Shown here: positions 33,721 to 43,800 of the stretch, in pieces
Layout: each line of letters begins with the position of its first letter
How positions within the stretch are numbered: position 1 is the first letter of the stretch
Assembly: GCF_014230465.1 (NCBI RefSeq)
Contig: NZ_JAAXCY010000015.1
Span: 1-64,000 of the forward strand
Origin: Pseudomonas cremoris
GTDB taxonomy: Bacteria; Pseudomonadota; Gammaproteobacteria; Pseudomonadales; Pseudomonadaceae
Length of the DNA: 64,000 bases
Direction: 5' to 3'
Translations under genes and position numbers: made by a program
The notes under the pieces: model-generated
The model's input: only the letters and a program-made list of their open reading frames with translations
The model's database searches: none
Told to the model about the DNA's origin: nothing

Positions 33721-35031
33721 ATGCTCAGATGGTGCTCGCGTTCGATTTTCCTGCAAGTCGTGATTGGTCTGATGCTCGGCATCATCTGCGGCCTGGCCCT
33801 TCCCGAATTCTCCTCGCAACTCAAACCCCTGGGTGACGGCTTCATCAAGCTGATCAAAATGCTGATTGGCCTGATCGTATTCTGCGTGGTGGTCAGCGGT
33901 ATCTCCGGCGCTGGCGACCTGAAAAAGGTCGGGCGCATCGGGCTCAAGTCGGTGATCTACTTTGAAGTGCTCACCACCGTCGCCCTGGTAATCGGCCTGA
34001 TCATGGCCTTCAGCACGGGTATCGGCCAAGGCGCCAACATCCACCTGGAACAACTGTCGTCTGCCGGCCTCAATGAATTGGCCGACAAGGGCCAGCACAT
34101 CCGCGGCACCAGTCAGTTCCTGATGGACCTGATCCCCAACTCGGTGATCGGCGCGTTTGCCGACAACAACGTGCTGCAAGTGCTGCTGTTTTCGGTACTG
34201 TTCGGCAGCGCGCTGAACCTGGTCGGCGAAGCAGCGTCCGGGATCTCGCGGCTGATCAACGAGCTGAGCCATGTGATCTTCCGCATCATGGGCATGATCG
34301 TGCGCCTGGCGCCCATCGGTGTGTTTGGTGCGATAGCCTTCACCACCAGTACCTACGGCCTGGACTCGCTGCAACACCTGGGTAGCCTCGTGGGGTTGTT
34401 CTACCTGACCTGCTTTGCGTTTGTCGGGATCATCCTTGGCCTGGTGATGCGCCTGTCCGGCCTGCGCATGTTGCCGCTGCTCAAGTATTTGCGTGAAGAA
34501 CTGCTGATCGTGATGGGCACTGCCTCCTCCGACGCCGTGCTGCCACAGATCATGCGTAAACTCGAACACCTGGGCATCGGCAGCTCCACCGTAGGCCTGG
34601 TGATTCCGACGGGGTATTCGTTCAACCTCGACGGGTTTTCCATCTACCTGACCCTCGCCATTGTGTTTATTGCCAACGCCACCGGCACGCCACTGTCGAT
34701 GACCGACTTGCTGACCATCCTGCTGGTATCGCTGATTACCTCCAAGGGCGCCCACGGGATTCCGGGGTCGGCCCTGGTGATCCTGGCGGCGACACTCACT
34801 GCGATCCCGGCGATTCCGGTGGTAGGCCTGGTGCTGGTGCTGGCGGTGGATTGGTTCATGGGCATCGGTCGTGCGCTGACTAACCTGATCGGCAACTGCG
34901 TGGCCACCGTGGCAATTGCCCGTTGGGAAAAAGACATCGACATCCAGCGCGCCAACAAGGTGCTCGACGGCCAGCAAGGCTATGCCTTCCAGGCCAAGAA
35001 GCCGGTGTTGCCGGCGCATCAGGAGTTCTGA
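33721..35031 (+). CDS. Dicarboxylate/amino acid:cation symporter (DctA/GltP family)
   Basis: A 436-residue inner-membrane symporter of the DAACS family, expected to import C4-dicarboxylates or acidic amino acids. The N-terminal helix QVVIGLMLGIICGLALPEF is followed by about eight helices and two hairpins. The family motifs are visible: MGTASSDAVLPQIM for hairpin 1, PTGYSFNLDGFSIYLTLA for the conserved unwound helix, and GAHGIPGSALVILAATL. ATG at 33721 follows GAGA. The closest family member is DctA, but several paralogues exist in pseudomonads, so no symbol is given. Operator-like sites upstream link it to the GntR genes that follow. Confidence 0.87.
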   Translation: MLRWCSRSIFLQVVIGLMLGIICGLALPEFSSQLKPLGDGFIKLIKMLIGLIVFCVVVSGISGAGDLKKVGRIGLKSVIYFEVLTTVALVIGLIMAFSTGIGQGANIHLEQLSSAGLNELADKGQHIRGTSQFLMDLIPNSVIGAFADNNVLQVLLFSVLFGSALNLVGEAASGISRLINELSHVIFRIMGMIVRLAPIGVFGAIAFTTSTYGLDSLQHLGSLVGLFYLTCFAFVGIILGLVMRLSGLRMLPLLKYLREELLIVMGTASSDAVLPQIMRKLEHLGIGSSTVGLVIPTGYSFNLDGFSIYLTLAIVFIANATGTPLSMTDLLTILLVSLITSKGAHGIPGSALVILAATLTAIPAIPVVGLVLVLAVDWFMGIGRALTNLIGNCVATVAIARWEKDIDIQRANKVLDGQQGYAFQAKKPVLPAHQEF

Positions 35032-35059
35032 CGCTTTTTATGAGCGACACAGGCTAAAT

Positions 35060-35147
35060 GTGGGAGCGGGCTTGCTCGCGAATGCGGTGGTTCAGCCTGT
35101 AAATGTGGTGACTGACACACTGCATTCGCGAGCAAGCCCGCTCCCAC
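35060..35147. repeat. REPIN copy 2 (88 bp)
   Basis: Full-length inverted pair of the GTGGGAGCGGGCTTGCTCGC core, between the symporter and first GntR genes. Confidence 0.92.
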
Positions 35148-35202
35148 ATTTGGACCTTTGCCAATTTCACTATTGTGTTTGCAACATGAAGGAGAGGTAG
35201 AC

Positions 35203-35904
35203 GTGATCAGCACCTCAACCGTCGTCAATTCAGTGGTAGAAAAACTACGCGCCGCCCTCAAGCGCGGCCAGTGGCGCCAGGGCGAAATGCTCCCCGGCCA
35301 ACGTGAACTGGCCGAACAGATGGGCATCAGCCGCCCGAGCCTGCGCGAAGCGGTCATCGTGCTGGAAACCCTCGGCCTGGTGCGTTCCATGCCCGGCAAA
35401 GGCGTGGTTGTGCTGGAAACCAGCATCAGCGAGCCACAATCGGCCGACGCCGTGGCCGACGCCAGCCTGGAAGACATCCTGCAACTGCGCTACACCCTCG
35501 AACCGTTCATTGTCGGCCTGGTCGCACAGTCCATCAGCAGCAAGGAAGTCGGCCAACTGCGCCTGACCCTGATGGACATGCGCGAAGCCCTCGACGCCGA
35601 AGACGCCGAGGCGGGCATGAATGCCTATATCGACTTCCACGAAGAACTGTTTGCGCTGACGTCCAACCCGATCTTCCAGAACGTGGTGCAACAAACCAGC
35701 AACGCCCTCAAGCAGAGCGCCCAGGTGCTGCGCAATTCGCCGGAACACCTGGCCGAACGTCTGCGGGAAAACGAGGCCGTGGTGCGCGCCATCCGCAACA
35801 AAAACAGCGCCCTGGCCAGTGCCGAAATGCGTCGGCACATCCTCCAGGAAGGCCTGCGCATGGGCATTCGCTTGAACATCCCGGACGACCATCTGGGCAG
35901 CTGA
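35203..35904 (+). CDS. GntR family regulator with FCD domain (FadR subfamily)
   Basis: A 233-residue repressor. The start is GTG at 35203, with GGAGAGG five bases upstream. The N-terminal winged helix (about residues 5-70) reads LKRGQWRQGEMLPGQRELAE and MGISRPSLREAVIVLETLGL. The C-terminal FCD domain has conserved Asp, His and Arg patterns (IDFHEELFALTSNP, MRRHILQEG) that usually coordinate a metal and an organic acid. It is followed 17 bases later by a second, unrelated-looking GntR gene. It probably controls the symporter gene in response to its substrate. Confidence 0.87.
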   Translation: MISTSTVVNSVVEKLRAALKRGQWRQGEMLPGQRELAEQMGISRPSLREAVIVLETLGLVRSMPGKGVVVLETSISEPQSADAVADASLEDILQLRYTLEPFIVGLVAQSISSKEVGQLRLTLMDMREALDAEDAEAGMNAYIDFHEELFALTSNPIFQNVVQQTSNALKQSAQVLRNSPEHLAERLRENEAVVRAIRNKNSALASAEMRRHILQEGLRMGIRLNIPDDHLGS

Positions 35905-35921
35905 TTTATTGGAGACCGGCC

Positions 35922-36608
35922 ATGACTGCTTACGCGTTGCAACGCGACCCTATCTTCCCTGCCCTGCGCTTGATCGCCGGTAAAAAGCCCTCGGTGGATG
36001 ACATCTACCCGCGCCTGTTCGACGCCATCCTCGAACAACGCATCGCCCCCGCCAGTCGTTTTACCGAAGAGAGCCTGGGCGATACCTTTGGTGTGAGCCG
36101 CAGCGTGATCCGCCGGGTTCTGGCCAAACTGTCCCACCAACAAGTGGTCATCCTGCGCCCCAACCAACGCGCCCAGGTCGCAGCGCCGGATGCACAGCAA
36201 ACCCGGCAGATCCTCGAAGCCCGACGCCTGACGGAAATCACCGTGGTGCAGCTGGCGTGCGTGCATGCCACGCCGACTCAGGTGCGCCAGCTACGCGATT
36301 TGATTGCCCGCGAGCGTGAATGCATTGAAAAGGATCAACGTGGACCCGCGATTCGCCTTTCCGGGGAGTTCCATTTGCAATTGGCAGCCATGGCGCGGAA
36401 CGCACCGTTGGCGCAATTTCTCAACAGCCTGGTGCCGCTGACCTCGCTGGCCATCGCCCAATTCGAGGCAAAAGCCTGCACCTACTGCGCGTGGCAGGAG
36501 CACGGGGCGATTATCGATGCGGTGGAGCAGCGGGATGCCACGATGGCCGTCGCGCTAATGACCCAACACCTGGATCACTTGGAATCCAAGCTGCTGAAAC
36601 TCAACTGA
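35922..36608 (+). CDS. Second GntR family regulator with FCD domain
   Basis: A 228-residue regulator. The winged helix has IYPRLFDAILEQRIAP and ESLGDTFGVSRSVIRRVLAK. The FCD domain includes LEARRLTEITVVQLA, SGEFHLQLAAMARN and EHGAIIDAVEQRDA. The start ATG follows GGAGA. It probably shares a transcript with the first GntR gene and may act on the same or a neighbouring pathway. Two adjacent FCD regulators with a single transporter is an uncommon arrangement. Confidence 0.85.
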   Translation: MTAYALQRDPIFPALRLIAGKKPSVDDIYPRLFDAILEQRIAPASRFTEESLGDTFGVSRSVIRRVLAKLSHQQVVILRPNQRAQVAAPDAQQTRQILEARRLTEITVVQLACVHATPTQVRQLRDLIARERECIEKDQRGPAIRLSGEFHLQLAAMARNAPLAQFLNSLVPLTSLAIAQFEAKACTYCAWQEHGAIIDAVEQRDATMAVALMTQHLDHLESKLLKLN

Positions 36609-36641
36609 TCGCGGCACCCGGTTGTCACCTGCGAGGGAATA

Positions 36642-36660
36642 ATTGATAATCGCTCTCATT
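36642..36660. promoter_or_regulatory. Fur box upstream of the FecI-like sigma factor gene
   Basis: ATTGATAATCGCTCTCATT matches the pseudomonad Fur consensus in both outer parts (GATAAT and TCTCATT). It lies 20 bases before the sigma factor start and would make the whole cluster iron-repressed. Confidence 0.65.
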
Positions 36661-36680
36661 CCCGCCCAGACAGTTGCACT

Positions 36681-37217
36681 ATGCCGCCAGCCACCGCCCT
36701 CGCCCGCCCCGACGCCTCAGCCCTGCGCGAACAGATTCTGAGGCAGTTGTTCGGCGATCATCACGGCTGGTTGCTCGACCGTCTGCGCGCTCGCCTCGGT
36801 TGCCGTCACGATGCTGCCGACATGGCCGCCGAAACCTTCGTGCAGGTCGTTGCACTGCCCGCACCGCAGACCATCCGCGAACCCCGCGCACTGCTGACCA
36901 CAATCGCCAAACGGCTTATCTACGACACCTGGCGTCGCCGCGACCTGGAGCGGGCCTACCTGCAAGTGCTGGCCGCCCAGCCCGAGGCGGTCGAACCCTC
37001 CCCCGAAGAACGCGCACTGACCATGGAAAGCCTGATGGCCGTGGACGCCCTGCTCGACGGGCTTTCGCCACGGGCCCGTACTGCGTTCCTGTGCAGCCAG
37101 CTGGATGGCATGAAGTACGCCGACATCGCCGCCATGCTCGGTGTATCCACCATTCGCGTGCGCCAATACGTCGCCAAGGGGCTGCGCCTGTGCTGCCGTG
37201 AGTTGCTTGAACCATGA
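36681..37217 (+). CDS. FecI-like ECF sigma factor
   Basis: A 178-residue sigma-70 family factor of the iron-starvation ECF group. Region 2 (about 20-90) includes LLDRLRARLGCRHDAADMAAETFVQV-type sequence and LLTTIAKRLIYDTWRRRDLE. Region 4 (about 120-175) has LDGLSPRARTAFL and YADIAAMLGVSTIRVRQYV. The stop overlaps the start of the FecR-like gene by ATGA. A Fur box precedes it. It should direct RNA polymerase to the receptor gene promoter when the receptor is occupied. Confidence 0.9.
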   Translation: MPPATALARPDASALREQILRQLFGDHHGWLLDRLRARLGCRHDAADMAAETFVQVVALPAPQTIREPRALLTTIAKRLIYDTWRRRDLERAYLQVLAAQPEAVEPSPEERALTMESLMAVDALLDGLSPRARTAFLCSQLDGMKYADIAAMLGVSTIRVRQYVAKGLRLCCRELLEP

Positions 37218-38143
37218 GTTCGCGTGCCGCTATCGAAGAAGCCATTGAGTGGAGCGCCTGCCTGCGGGATGAGTCGTTGCTGCCCAGCGAGCGCCATGCG
37301 TTCGAGCGCTGGCTCGACGCCGACCCATTGAATGCCCAGGCCTGGAATGCCGTGCAAGGCCAAGTGCAACGCGTATTGATGCCGGCTGGCGAAACCCATG
37401 CCCGACGCGTACTTCAAGCCCCGCGCCCGAGCCGTCGCCATCTGCTGCGTGGCGCCTTGGCCATTGCCGGGATGGGCGTAGTCACTCAGGTATTGCGCCA
37501 GCCGGGCATGCCATTGGCAGAGTTCAGCGCCGACCTGCGCACCGGCACTGGGGAGCGCCTGAACACCCAATTGGCCGATGGCAGCCGCCTGGTACTGGAT
37601 GCCCAAAGCGCCGTGGATATCGAAATGGGCACGGATGTGCGCCGACTGTCACTGCGCACCGGCAAGATTATCCTCGACGTCAGCCACGACCCACGCCCCT
37701 TCAATATCCTCACCACTTTTGGCAGCGTCCAGGCCAATGGCACTCGGCTGATGGTGGCGGCCTATGAATCATTCACCCACGTGTGGGCCTTGGGTCCAGG
37801 CGTGCGCATCAGCACCCGCAGCAACGCGCAGCTGGCATTGCAACCGGACCAGGGCGCACGCTTCAACGACCTCATCGAACGGCTGGCCGCCAACCGCAGC
37901 GGCGAAAGCACTTGGCAGGACGGCTGGCTCAACGTGCAGGACTGGTCGCTGGGCGACGTGATCAGCGCTTTGCAGCCATACCGCCGAGGCATCTTGCGCG
38001 TCAGCCCAAACGCCGCCCGCCTGCGGGTCTCCGGCGTGTTCTCCCTCGACCACAGCGACCGCGCCCTGGCAGCACTGGCGCAAACCATGCCGCTGCGCAT
38101 CCAGCGCTACAGCGATTGGTGGGTCAGCGTCGACCTCGCCTGA
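37214..38143 (+). CDS. FecR-like anti-sigma / sigma regulator
   Basis: A 309-residue single-pass inner-membrane protein. The N-terminal DUF4880-like part reads IEEAIEWSACLRDESLLPSE with a WLDADPLNAQAWNAV motif. A membrane segment (about 76-92, LLRGALAIAGMGVVTQVL) is preceded by an RRH motif, possibly Tat-like. The periplasmic FecR domain has TGTGERLNTQLADGSRLVLD and LRTGKIILDVSHDP, and a C-terminal secretin/TonB-type region. It transmits the signal from the receptor to the sigma factor encoded just upstream. Confidence 0.9.
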   Translation: MSSRAAIEEAIEWSACLRDESLLPSERHAFERWLDADPLNAQAWNAVQGQVQRVLMPAGETHARRVLQAPRPSRRHLLRGALAIAGMGVVTQVLRQPGMPLAEFSADLRTGTGERLNTQLADGSRLVLDAQSAVDIEMGTDVRRLSLRTGKIILDVSHDPRPFNILTTFGSVQANGTRLMVAAYESFTHVWALGPGVRISTRSNAQLALQPDQGARFNDLIERLAANRSGESTWQDGWLNVQDWSLGDVISALQPYRRGILRVSPNAARLRVSGVFSLDHSDRALAALAQTMPLRIQRYSDWWVSVDLA

Positions 38144-38237
38144 ATTATTTTTGCGCGCGCCTATATCGCTTTTTCACTCTCGTTGGACATACCCCATGAA
38201 CCGCCCACGAATGCGGACCGCCAATGGAGCCCTCGTT

Positions 38238-40646
38238 ATGTCCCGCTGCACCCGTACCCTTTTCCCGCTAGCATTGCTGATGGCGCCCATGGCCCACGCT
38301 GCTACGTTCGACCTGCCGCCCGCCGGCCTCGCGACCACCTTGGGCCGCATTGCTCAGCAAAGCGCGCGGGAAATCGTCTATGAGCCGAGCCTGGTCTCTG
38401 GCCTTCAAGCCCCCGCCGTGCGCGGTGACATGAGCACCGAACAGGCATTGAGCCGTGCGCTGACGGGCTCCGGCCTGGGCCTGGACACCACCGAAGGCGG
38501 CGTGTTGACCCTCAAGCCACTGCCCTCCGGCACAGTCAACCTGGACGAAACCAGCATCAACGCCCGCGCGGGCGACGCAGAGGAAATCGGCGACACCAGC
38601 TACGTGGTCAAGCGCAGCCGTGGCGGGACCAAGACGGACACCCCGTTGGTTGAGGTCCCACAGTCGATCTCCGTCGTCTCGCGCAAGCAGATGGATGACC
38701 AGGCGGTACAGGATGTGAGCCAGGCGGTGCGCTACACCCCAGGCATCTACGGCGAATACACCGGCAGCAACAACAGCCGCGAACAGTTCCGCGTACGGGG
38801 CTTCTCACCGTATGTGTTCCAGGACGGCCTGATGCTGCCCTACGGTGAAAGTGGCCAGGGCAGCATGTCCGAGCCCTACGGCCTGCAAAGTGTCGAAGTG
38901 CTGCGCGGCCCGAGCTCCATGCTGTACGGCCAGAGCCGCCCGGGTGGCCTGATCAACCTCACCAGCAAATTGCCCACGGCCACGCCGATCCACCAGATCC
39001 AGGTACAAGGCGGCAGTCACGACCTCAAGCAACTGGGCTTCGACTTCGGCGGCCCGCTGGACGACCAGGGCGAATGGAGTTACCGCCTGACCGGCCTGAT
39101 CAAGGACAGCGGCACCCAGGTTGATCACGTCGACAACAACCGCAACTTCATCGCCCCGGCGCTGACCTGGCGCCCCAACGATGACACCACCCTGACCCTG
39201 CTGGCCCAATACCAGCGCGACTGGGGTGGTACCACCGAGCAGTACTACCCGCAAAAAGGTTCGCAACAAGGCTCGCCCTGGGGCCACATCGGCAGTGATA
39301 CATTGCTCGGCGATCCGAACTACGACCAGTTGCGCCGCGAAAGCTACCAACTCGGCTACCTGTTCGAGCATCACCTGAACGACACCTGGACCCTGCGTCA
39401 GAACCTGCGCTGGAGCAAGGTCAACATCCAGAACCGCTCGGCGTTCAACAACGGCTATGCCAGCGCCACCAGCCCAACGTTGCTGCGCCTGGCGTCGGAC
39501 ATCAAACGCAACATCCAGATCTTCAACGTCGACAACCAGGCCCAGGCCCGTTTCAACAACGGCGCGCTGGAACACACCTTATTGATGGGCGTGGATTTTC
39601 GCCGCAACGCGCTGGACAACGATGTGGTCAACGGCACGTTCACCTCGATCAACCCCTACAGCCCGACCTACAACGGCAGCGTAAGCAACCAGTACGTCGG
39701 CCGCGACATGTACCAGACCCAGAAGCAAACCGGCATCTACTTGCAGGACCAGATCAAGCTCGACCGCTGGCTCCTGACCTTGGGCGGCCGTTACGACTGG
39801 GCCAAAGCCACCAGTGACTTCCGCCCGGACCGCGCTACGCCACGTGATCGAGTGATCAAGCAAAACGACGAAAAAGGCACCTGGCGGGCTGGCCTCGGTT
39901 ACCTGTTCGACAACGGCGTGATGCCGTACTTCAGCTACTCGCAATCCTTCGACCCGACGCTCAACACCAGCGTCAGCGCGACCACACCGATTTTCAAACC
40001 CACCGAAGGCGAGCAATACGAAGCCGGCGTTAAATACCAGCCGCCAGGCCAGGACAGCTTTATCACCGCCTCGGTCTACACCCTGACCCAGAAGAACCTC
40101 ACCACCGTCGACCCCGTGGACATCCGCAACACCGTGCAAATCGGCGAAGCGCGCAGCCGTGGGTTTGAGCTGGAAGGCAAGGCCGTGTTGAGCCACAACC
40201 TCTCGTTGCTCGCGTCGTACACCTACACCGACAGCGAAATCACCCAGAGCGGCTATGTAACCTCGGCGTATACCGATAAAGGTTACGAGTTGCCGTTTAC
40301 ACCGCGTCACCAAGCTTCGGCGTGGTTGGATTACACCCTGGACGATGGCCCACTCGCGGGCCTCGGCCTGGGCACGGGCGCACGGTACACCGGTGTGTTG
40401 TGGGGCAGCTCTGCGGTATCGACCACGGCGGCGCGCAGCCGTATCGAAAGCGGCAATGTGACAGTGTTCGATGCGGCGGTGCATTACGACTTGGGCAAGC
40501 TGTCGAGCGAGTTGCAGGGCACGCGGGTGGCCGTGAATGCCAGCAACCTGTTTGACAAGGATTACGTCACGGCCTGCACCAACAACACCGCGTGTTACTA
40601 CGGCCCACGCCGCAATGTGACCGCTACCCTGACCTACGACTGGTAA
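38238..40646 (+). CDS. TonB-dependent siderophore receptor with N-terminal signalling domain
   Basis: An 802-residue outer-membrane receptor. The start is ATG at 38238 (MSRCTRTLFPLALL), with GGAG eight bases upstream and a good signal peptide; longer starts at 38151 and 38196 lack this. Domains in order: STN signalling domain (about 22-100, FDLPPAGLATTLGRIAQQSA), plug (about 150-250, TPLVEVPQSISVVSRKQMDDQ, LRGPSSMLYGQSRPGGLINL) and a 22-strand barrel ending in YGPRRNVTATLTYDW with a terminal aromatic residue. The STN domain shows that it signals to the FecR-like protein upstream. The siderophore cannot be named. Confidence 0.92.
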   Translation: MSRCTRTLFPLALLMAPMAHAATFDLPPAGLATTLGRIAQQSAREIVYEPSLVSGLQAPAVRGDMSTEQALSRALTGSGLGLDTTEGGVLTLKPLPSGTVNLDETSINARAGDAEEIGDTSYVVKRSRGGTKTDTPLVEVPQSISVVSRKQMDDQAVQDVSQAVRYTPGIYGEYTGSNNSREQFRVRGFSPYVFQDGLMLPYGESGQGSMSEPYGLQSVEVLRGPSSMLYGQSRPGGLINLTSKLPTATPIHQIQVQGGSHDLKQLGFDFGGPLDDQGEWSYRLTGLIKDSGTQVDHVDNNRNFIAPALTWRPNDDTTLTLLAQYQRDWGGTTEQYYPQKGSQQGSPWGHIGSDTLLGDPNYDQLRRESYQLGYLFEHHLNDTWTLRQNLRWSKVNIQNRSAFNNGYASATSPTLLRLASDIKRNIQIFNVDNQAQARFNNGALEHTLLMGVDFRRNALDNDVVNGTFTSINPYSPTYNGSVSNQYVGRDMYQTQKQTGIYLQDQIKLDRWLLTLGGRYDWAKATSDFRPDRATPRDRVIKQNDEKGTWRAGLGYLFDNGVMPYFSYSQSFDPTLNTSVSATTPIFKPTEGEQYEAGVKYQPPGQDSFITASVYTLTQKNLTTVDPVDIRNTVQIGEARSRGFELEGKAVLSHNLSLLASYTYTDSEITQSGYVTSAYTDKGYELPFTPRHQASAWLDYTLDDGPLAGLGLGTGARYTGVLWGSSAVSTTAARSRIESGNVTVFDAAVHYDLGKLSSELQGTRVAVNASNLFDKDYVTACTNNTACYYGPRRNVTATLTYDW

Positions 40647-40675
40647 CCCCCCCTTGAGGGTAATGGAGACCTAAT

Positions 40676-40763
40676 GTGGGAGCGGGCTTGCTCGCGAATG
40701 CGTTGGGTCAGCCAATGAACCTGTTGACTGACACACCGCATTCGCGAGCAAGCCCGCTCCCAC
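40676..40763. repeat. REPIN copy 3 (88 bp)
   Basis: Inverted pair of the GTGGGAGCGGGCTTGCTCGC core after the receptor gene. Confidence 0.92.
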
Positions 40764-40798
40764 ATTTGCTCCTCATTGTTTGATCAATAGTGTTCCAA

Positions 40799-40837
40799 CA
40801 AAAAGCCCCCGTATCTCGCGATACGGGGGCTTTTGGT
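40799..40837. terminator. Bidirectional Rho-independent terminator
   Basis: AAAAGCCCCCGTATC pairs with GATACGGGGGCTTTT around a short loop, with A- and T-runs on the two sides. It lies between the convergent receptor gene and gdhB and serves mainly gdhB. Confidence 0.88.
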
Positions 40838-40859
40838 TTTCAGCGTTTGATCAAGCCAG

Positions 40860-43800
40860 TTACACCACCGACTGACCACTCAACGCCAGGTCCAGCAACT
40901 CACGGTTGGCCACCGCGTACATGGCGTAGTCCGTACCGACGGCAGCACGAATTTCCACCATCATCGCCACCCAACGATCTGCCATGTCCTTGTGCTGCTC
41001 AAGCCACAGGGCCACGCGGGCTTCCATGTCTTGTGGCGCGTCGGCCATTTGCAGAACGGAGATGGTGATCGCTCGCTGCTGCCAGTCCACGTCGTCGCGG
41101 AACGCTTCGCGGGCCTGGGCTTGCCAGTTGTTGGCCACTGGCAGATCGCTGATCTGCTGCAGGTACCATGGCAGGTCCAGGGCGCTACCGACGGCGAAGT
41201 AGGCCTTGGCCACTTCGGCGGCGTCGTGCCCGGTGACGTCGGCGGCTTCGATGATCGGCAGCAAGGTGTACAGGTGAGTGGTACCTGCAACCATACGGGC
41301 CAACAGCTCAGGCACACCGGCTTCGGTGTATTTGCCGTAGCGGTTCTGCCAGCCTTCGCGGGTCGGGCCTTCCAGCAGTTCGTCGAGCTTGAGGCCCAGC
41401 GCTGCCAGGTGCGGACCGAAGTGCGCGGTGTCGCGACCAGCGTCCTGCTCGTTGCGACGGCTGCGCAGGAACCAGCGTGTAGCACGGCGGCCCAGGCGCA
41501 TCAGCTCGTCCATCAGCTCCAGTTGCACGTCAGCGGAAACCTGGTGGTCCAGGGCTTCGATCTGGCGGAACCAGTGCGGGAGATGGAAGATGTCACGCAC
41601 GATCACATAAGCGCCCGCCACGTTCGCCGGGCTCATGCCGGTCGACTCTTTGAGTCGTTGAACGAAGGTGATACCCATGTGGTTAACCAGGTCGTTGGCG
41701 ATCTGGGTGCTGACGATCTCGCGCTTCAGGCGGTGACGGCGCATGGCCTCGCCGAACTTGGCGACCAGGCTCGGTGGGAACGCGGTCTCCATGTCACGGG
41801 TCAAGTAGTCGTCATCCGGCACCAGCGACTTGAGCAACGCTTCCTTGAGGTCGATCTTGCTGTACGAGATCAGCACCGACAGCTCTGGACGGGTCAGGCC
41901 CTTGCCCGTCGCGGCGCGCTCGACGAGCTGCTCCTCGGTCGGCAGGTACTCGATGGCGCGGTCCAGCTTGCCACGGCCTTCCAGGTCGCTCATCAGGCGC
42001 TTGTACTCGGCAGCACGCTCGTAGGCACGGCGCGCCGCCAGGGACAGGGCCTGGGTCTGCTTGTAGTTGTTGCCCAACACCAGGTTGCCGACTTCGTCGG
42101 TCATGCTCGCCAGCAACTGGTTGCGTTGCTTGTCGGTCATGTCACCGGCCTGCACCACTTCGTTGAGCAGGATCTTGATGTTCACTTCGTGGTCGGAGCA
42201 GTCCACGCCACCAGCGTTATCAATGAAGTCGGTGTTGGAGCCGCCGCCATTGAGGCCGAATTCCACACGACCCAGTTGGGTCATGCCGAGGTTACCGCCC
42301 TCGCCCACCACCTTGCAGCGCAGCTCGTTGCCGTTGACGCGCAATGCGTCGTTGGCCTTGTCGCCCACGTCGGCGTGGCTTTCAGTGCTGGCCTTGACGT
42401 ACGTACCGATACCGCCGTTCCACAGCAGGTCTACCGGCGCCTTGAGCAAGGCATTCAGCAGTTCGGTCGGGGTCAGCTTGTCGGCCGCGATGTCGAAACG
42501 TTCTTTCATCTGTGGCGAGATGGCAATGCTCTTCGCGCTGCGCGAGAAGATACCGCCGCCTTCGGACATGATGCTGGTGTCGTAGTCGGTCCAGGCCGAA
42601 CGCGGCAGCTCGAACATGCGCTGGCGCTCGACGAAGCTGGTAGCCGGGTTCGGGTTCGGGTCGATGAAGATATGCAGGTGGTTGAACGCTGCGACCAGTT
42701 GCAACTTGTCGGACATCAACAGGCCGTTACCGAACACGTCACCGGCCATGTCGCCGACGCCCACCACGGTGATGCTGTCTTCCTGCACATTGATGCCGCG
42801 CTCACGGAAGTGACGCTGCACGCCGACCCACGCGCCTTTGGCGGTGATGCCCATTTTCTTGTGGTCGTAACCGGCAGAACCACCGGAGGCGAACGCATCG
42901 CCCAGCCAGAAGCCGTAGTCGATGGCGATACCGTTGGCGATGTCGGAGAAGGTCGCAGTGCCCTTGTCCGCTGCTACCACCAGGTAGGGGTCATCGTCGT
43001 CATGACGCACGACGTTGGCCGGCGGCACCAGGGCGCCGTCTTTCAGGTTGTCAGTGATGTCCAACAGACCGGAAATGAAGATGCGGTAGCAGGCGATACC
43101 TTCGGCCGCGATCTCGTCACGGCTGCCACCCAGCGGCAGGCGACGCGGCAAGAAGCCGCCCTTTGCACCCACCGGCACGATGACCGAGTTCTTCACTTGC
43201 TGGGCTTTTACCAGGCCGAGCACTTCGGTACGGAAGTCTTCTTCACGGTCGGACCAGCGCAAGCCACCACGGGCCACGTTGCCAAAGCGCAGGTGCACAC
43301 CTTCAACCCGCGGCGAGTACACGAAGATTTCAAACTTCGGCACCGGTTTAGGCAGTTCAGGAATGGCGCGCGGGTCGAACTTGAAGCTGAAGTAGGACTT
43401 GTTCTGGCCGTTGGCGTCGGTCTGGTAGAAGTTGGTACGCAGGGTGGCCTTGATCAGGTCCAGGTAGCGACGCAGGATGCGGTCTTCGTTGAGCACCTGA
43501 ACGTCGTCCAGGGCGGTGAGGATCGCTTGTTCCAGGCGCTGCTGCTTGTCTTCCAGGTCGTCGGCGGTGAGCTTGCGCGCCAGGTAGAAGCGGGTCTTGA
43601 ACAACCGGGTCAACTCGCGAGCGATGTCGGTGTGGTTGTTCAGGGTGCTGGCGATGTAACCCAGGTCAAAGCCCAGGCGGATCTGCTTGAGGTAGCGGGC
43701 GTAGGCACGCAGCAAAGCCACGTCGCGCCATGGCAGGCCAGCGGTCAGCACCAGGCGGTTGAACGCATCGTTCTCGGCGTCGCCATGCACGATGTGTACG

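Noticed and set aside
33601..35019. 472-codon open frame antisense to the DctA-type symporter gene
   Set aside because: Gln/His/Asp-rich composition, typical of the reverse of a membrane protein gene.
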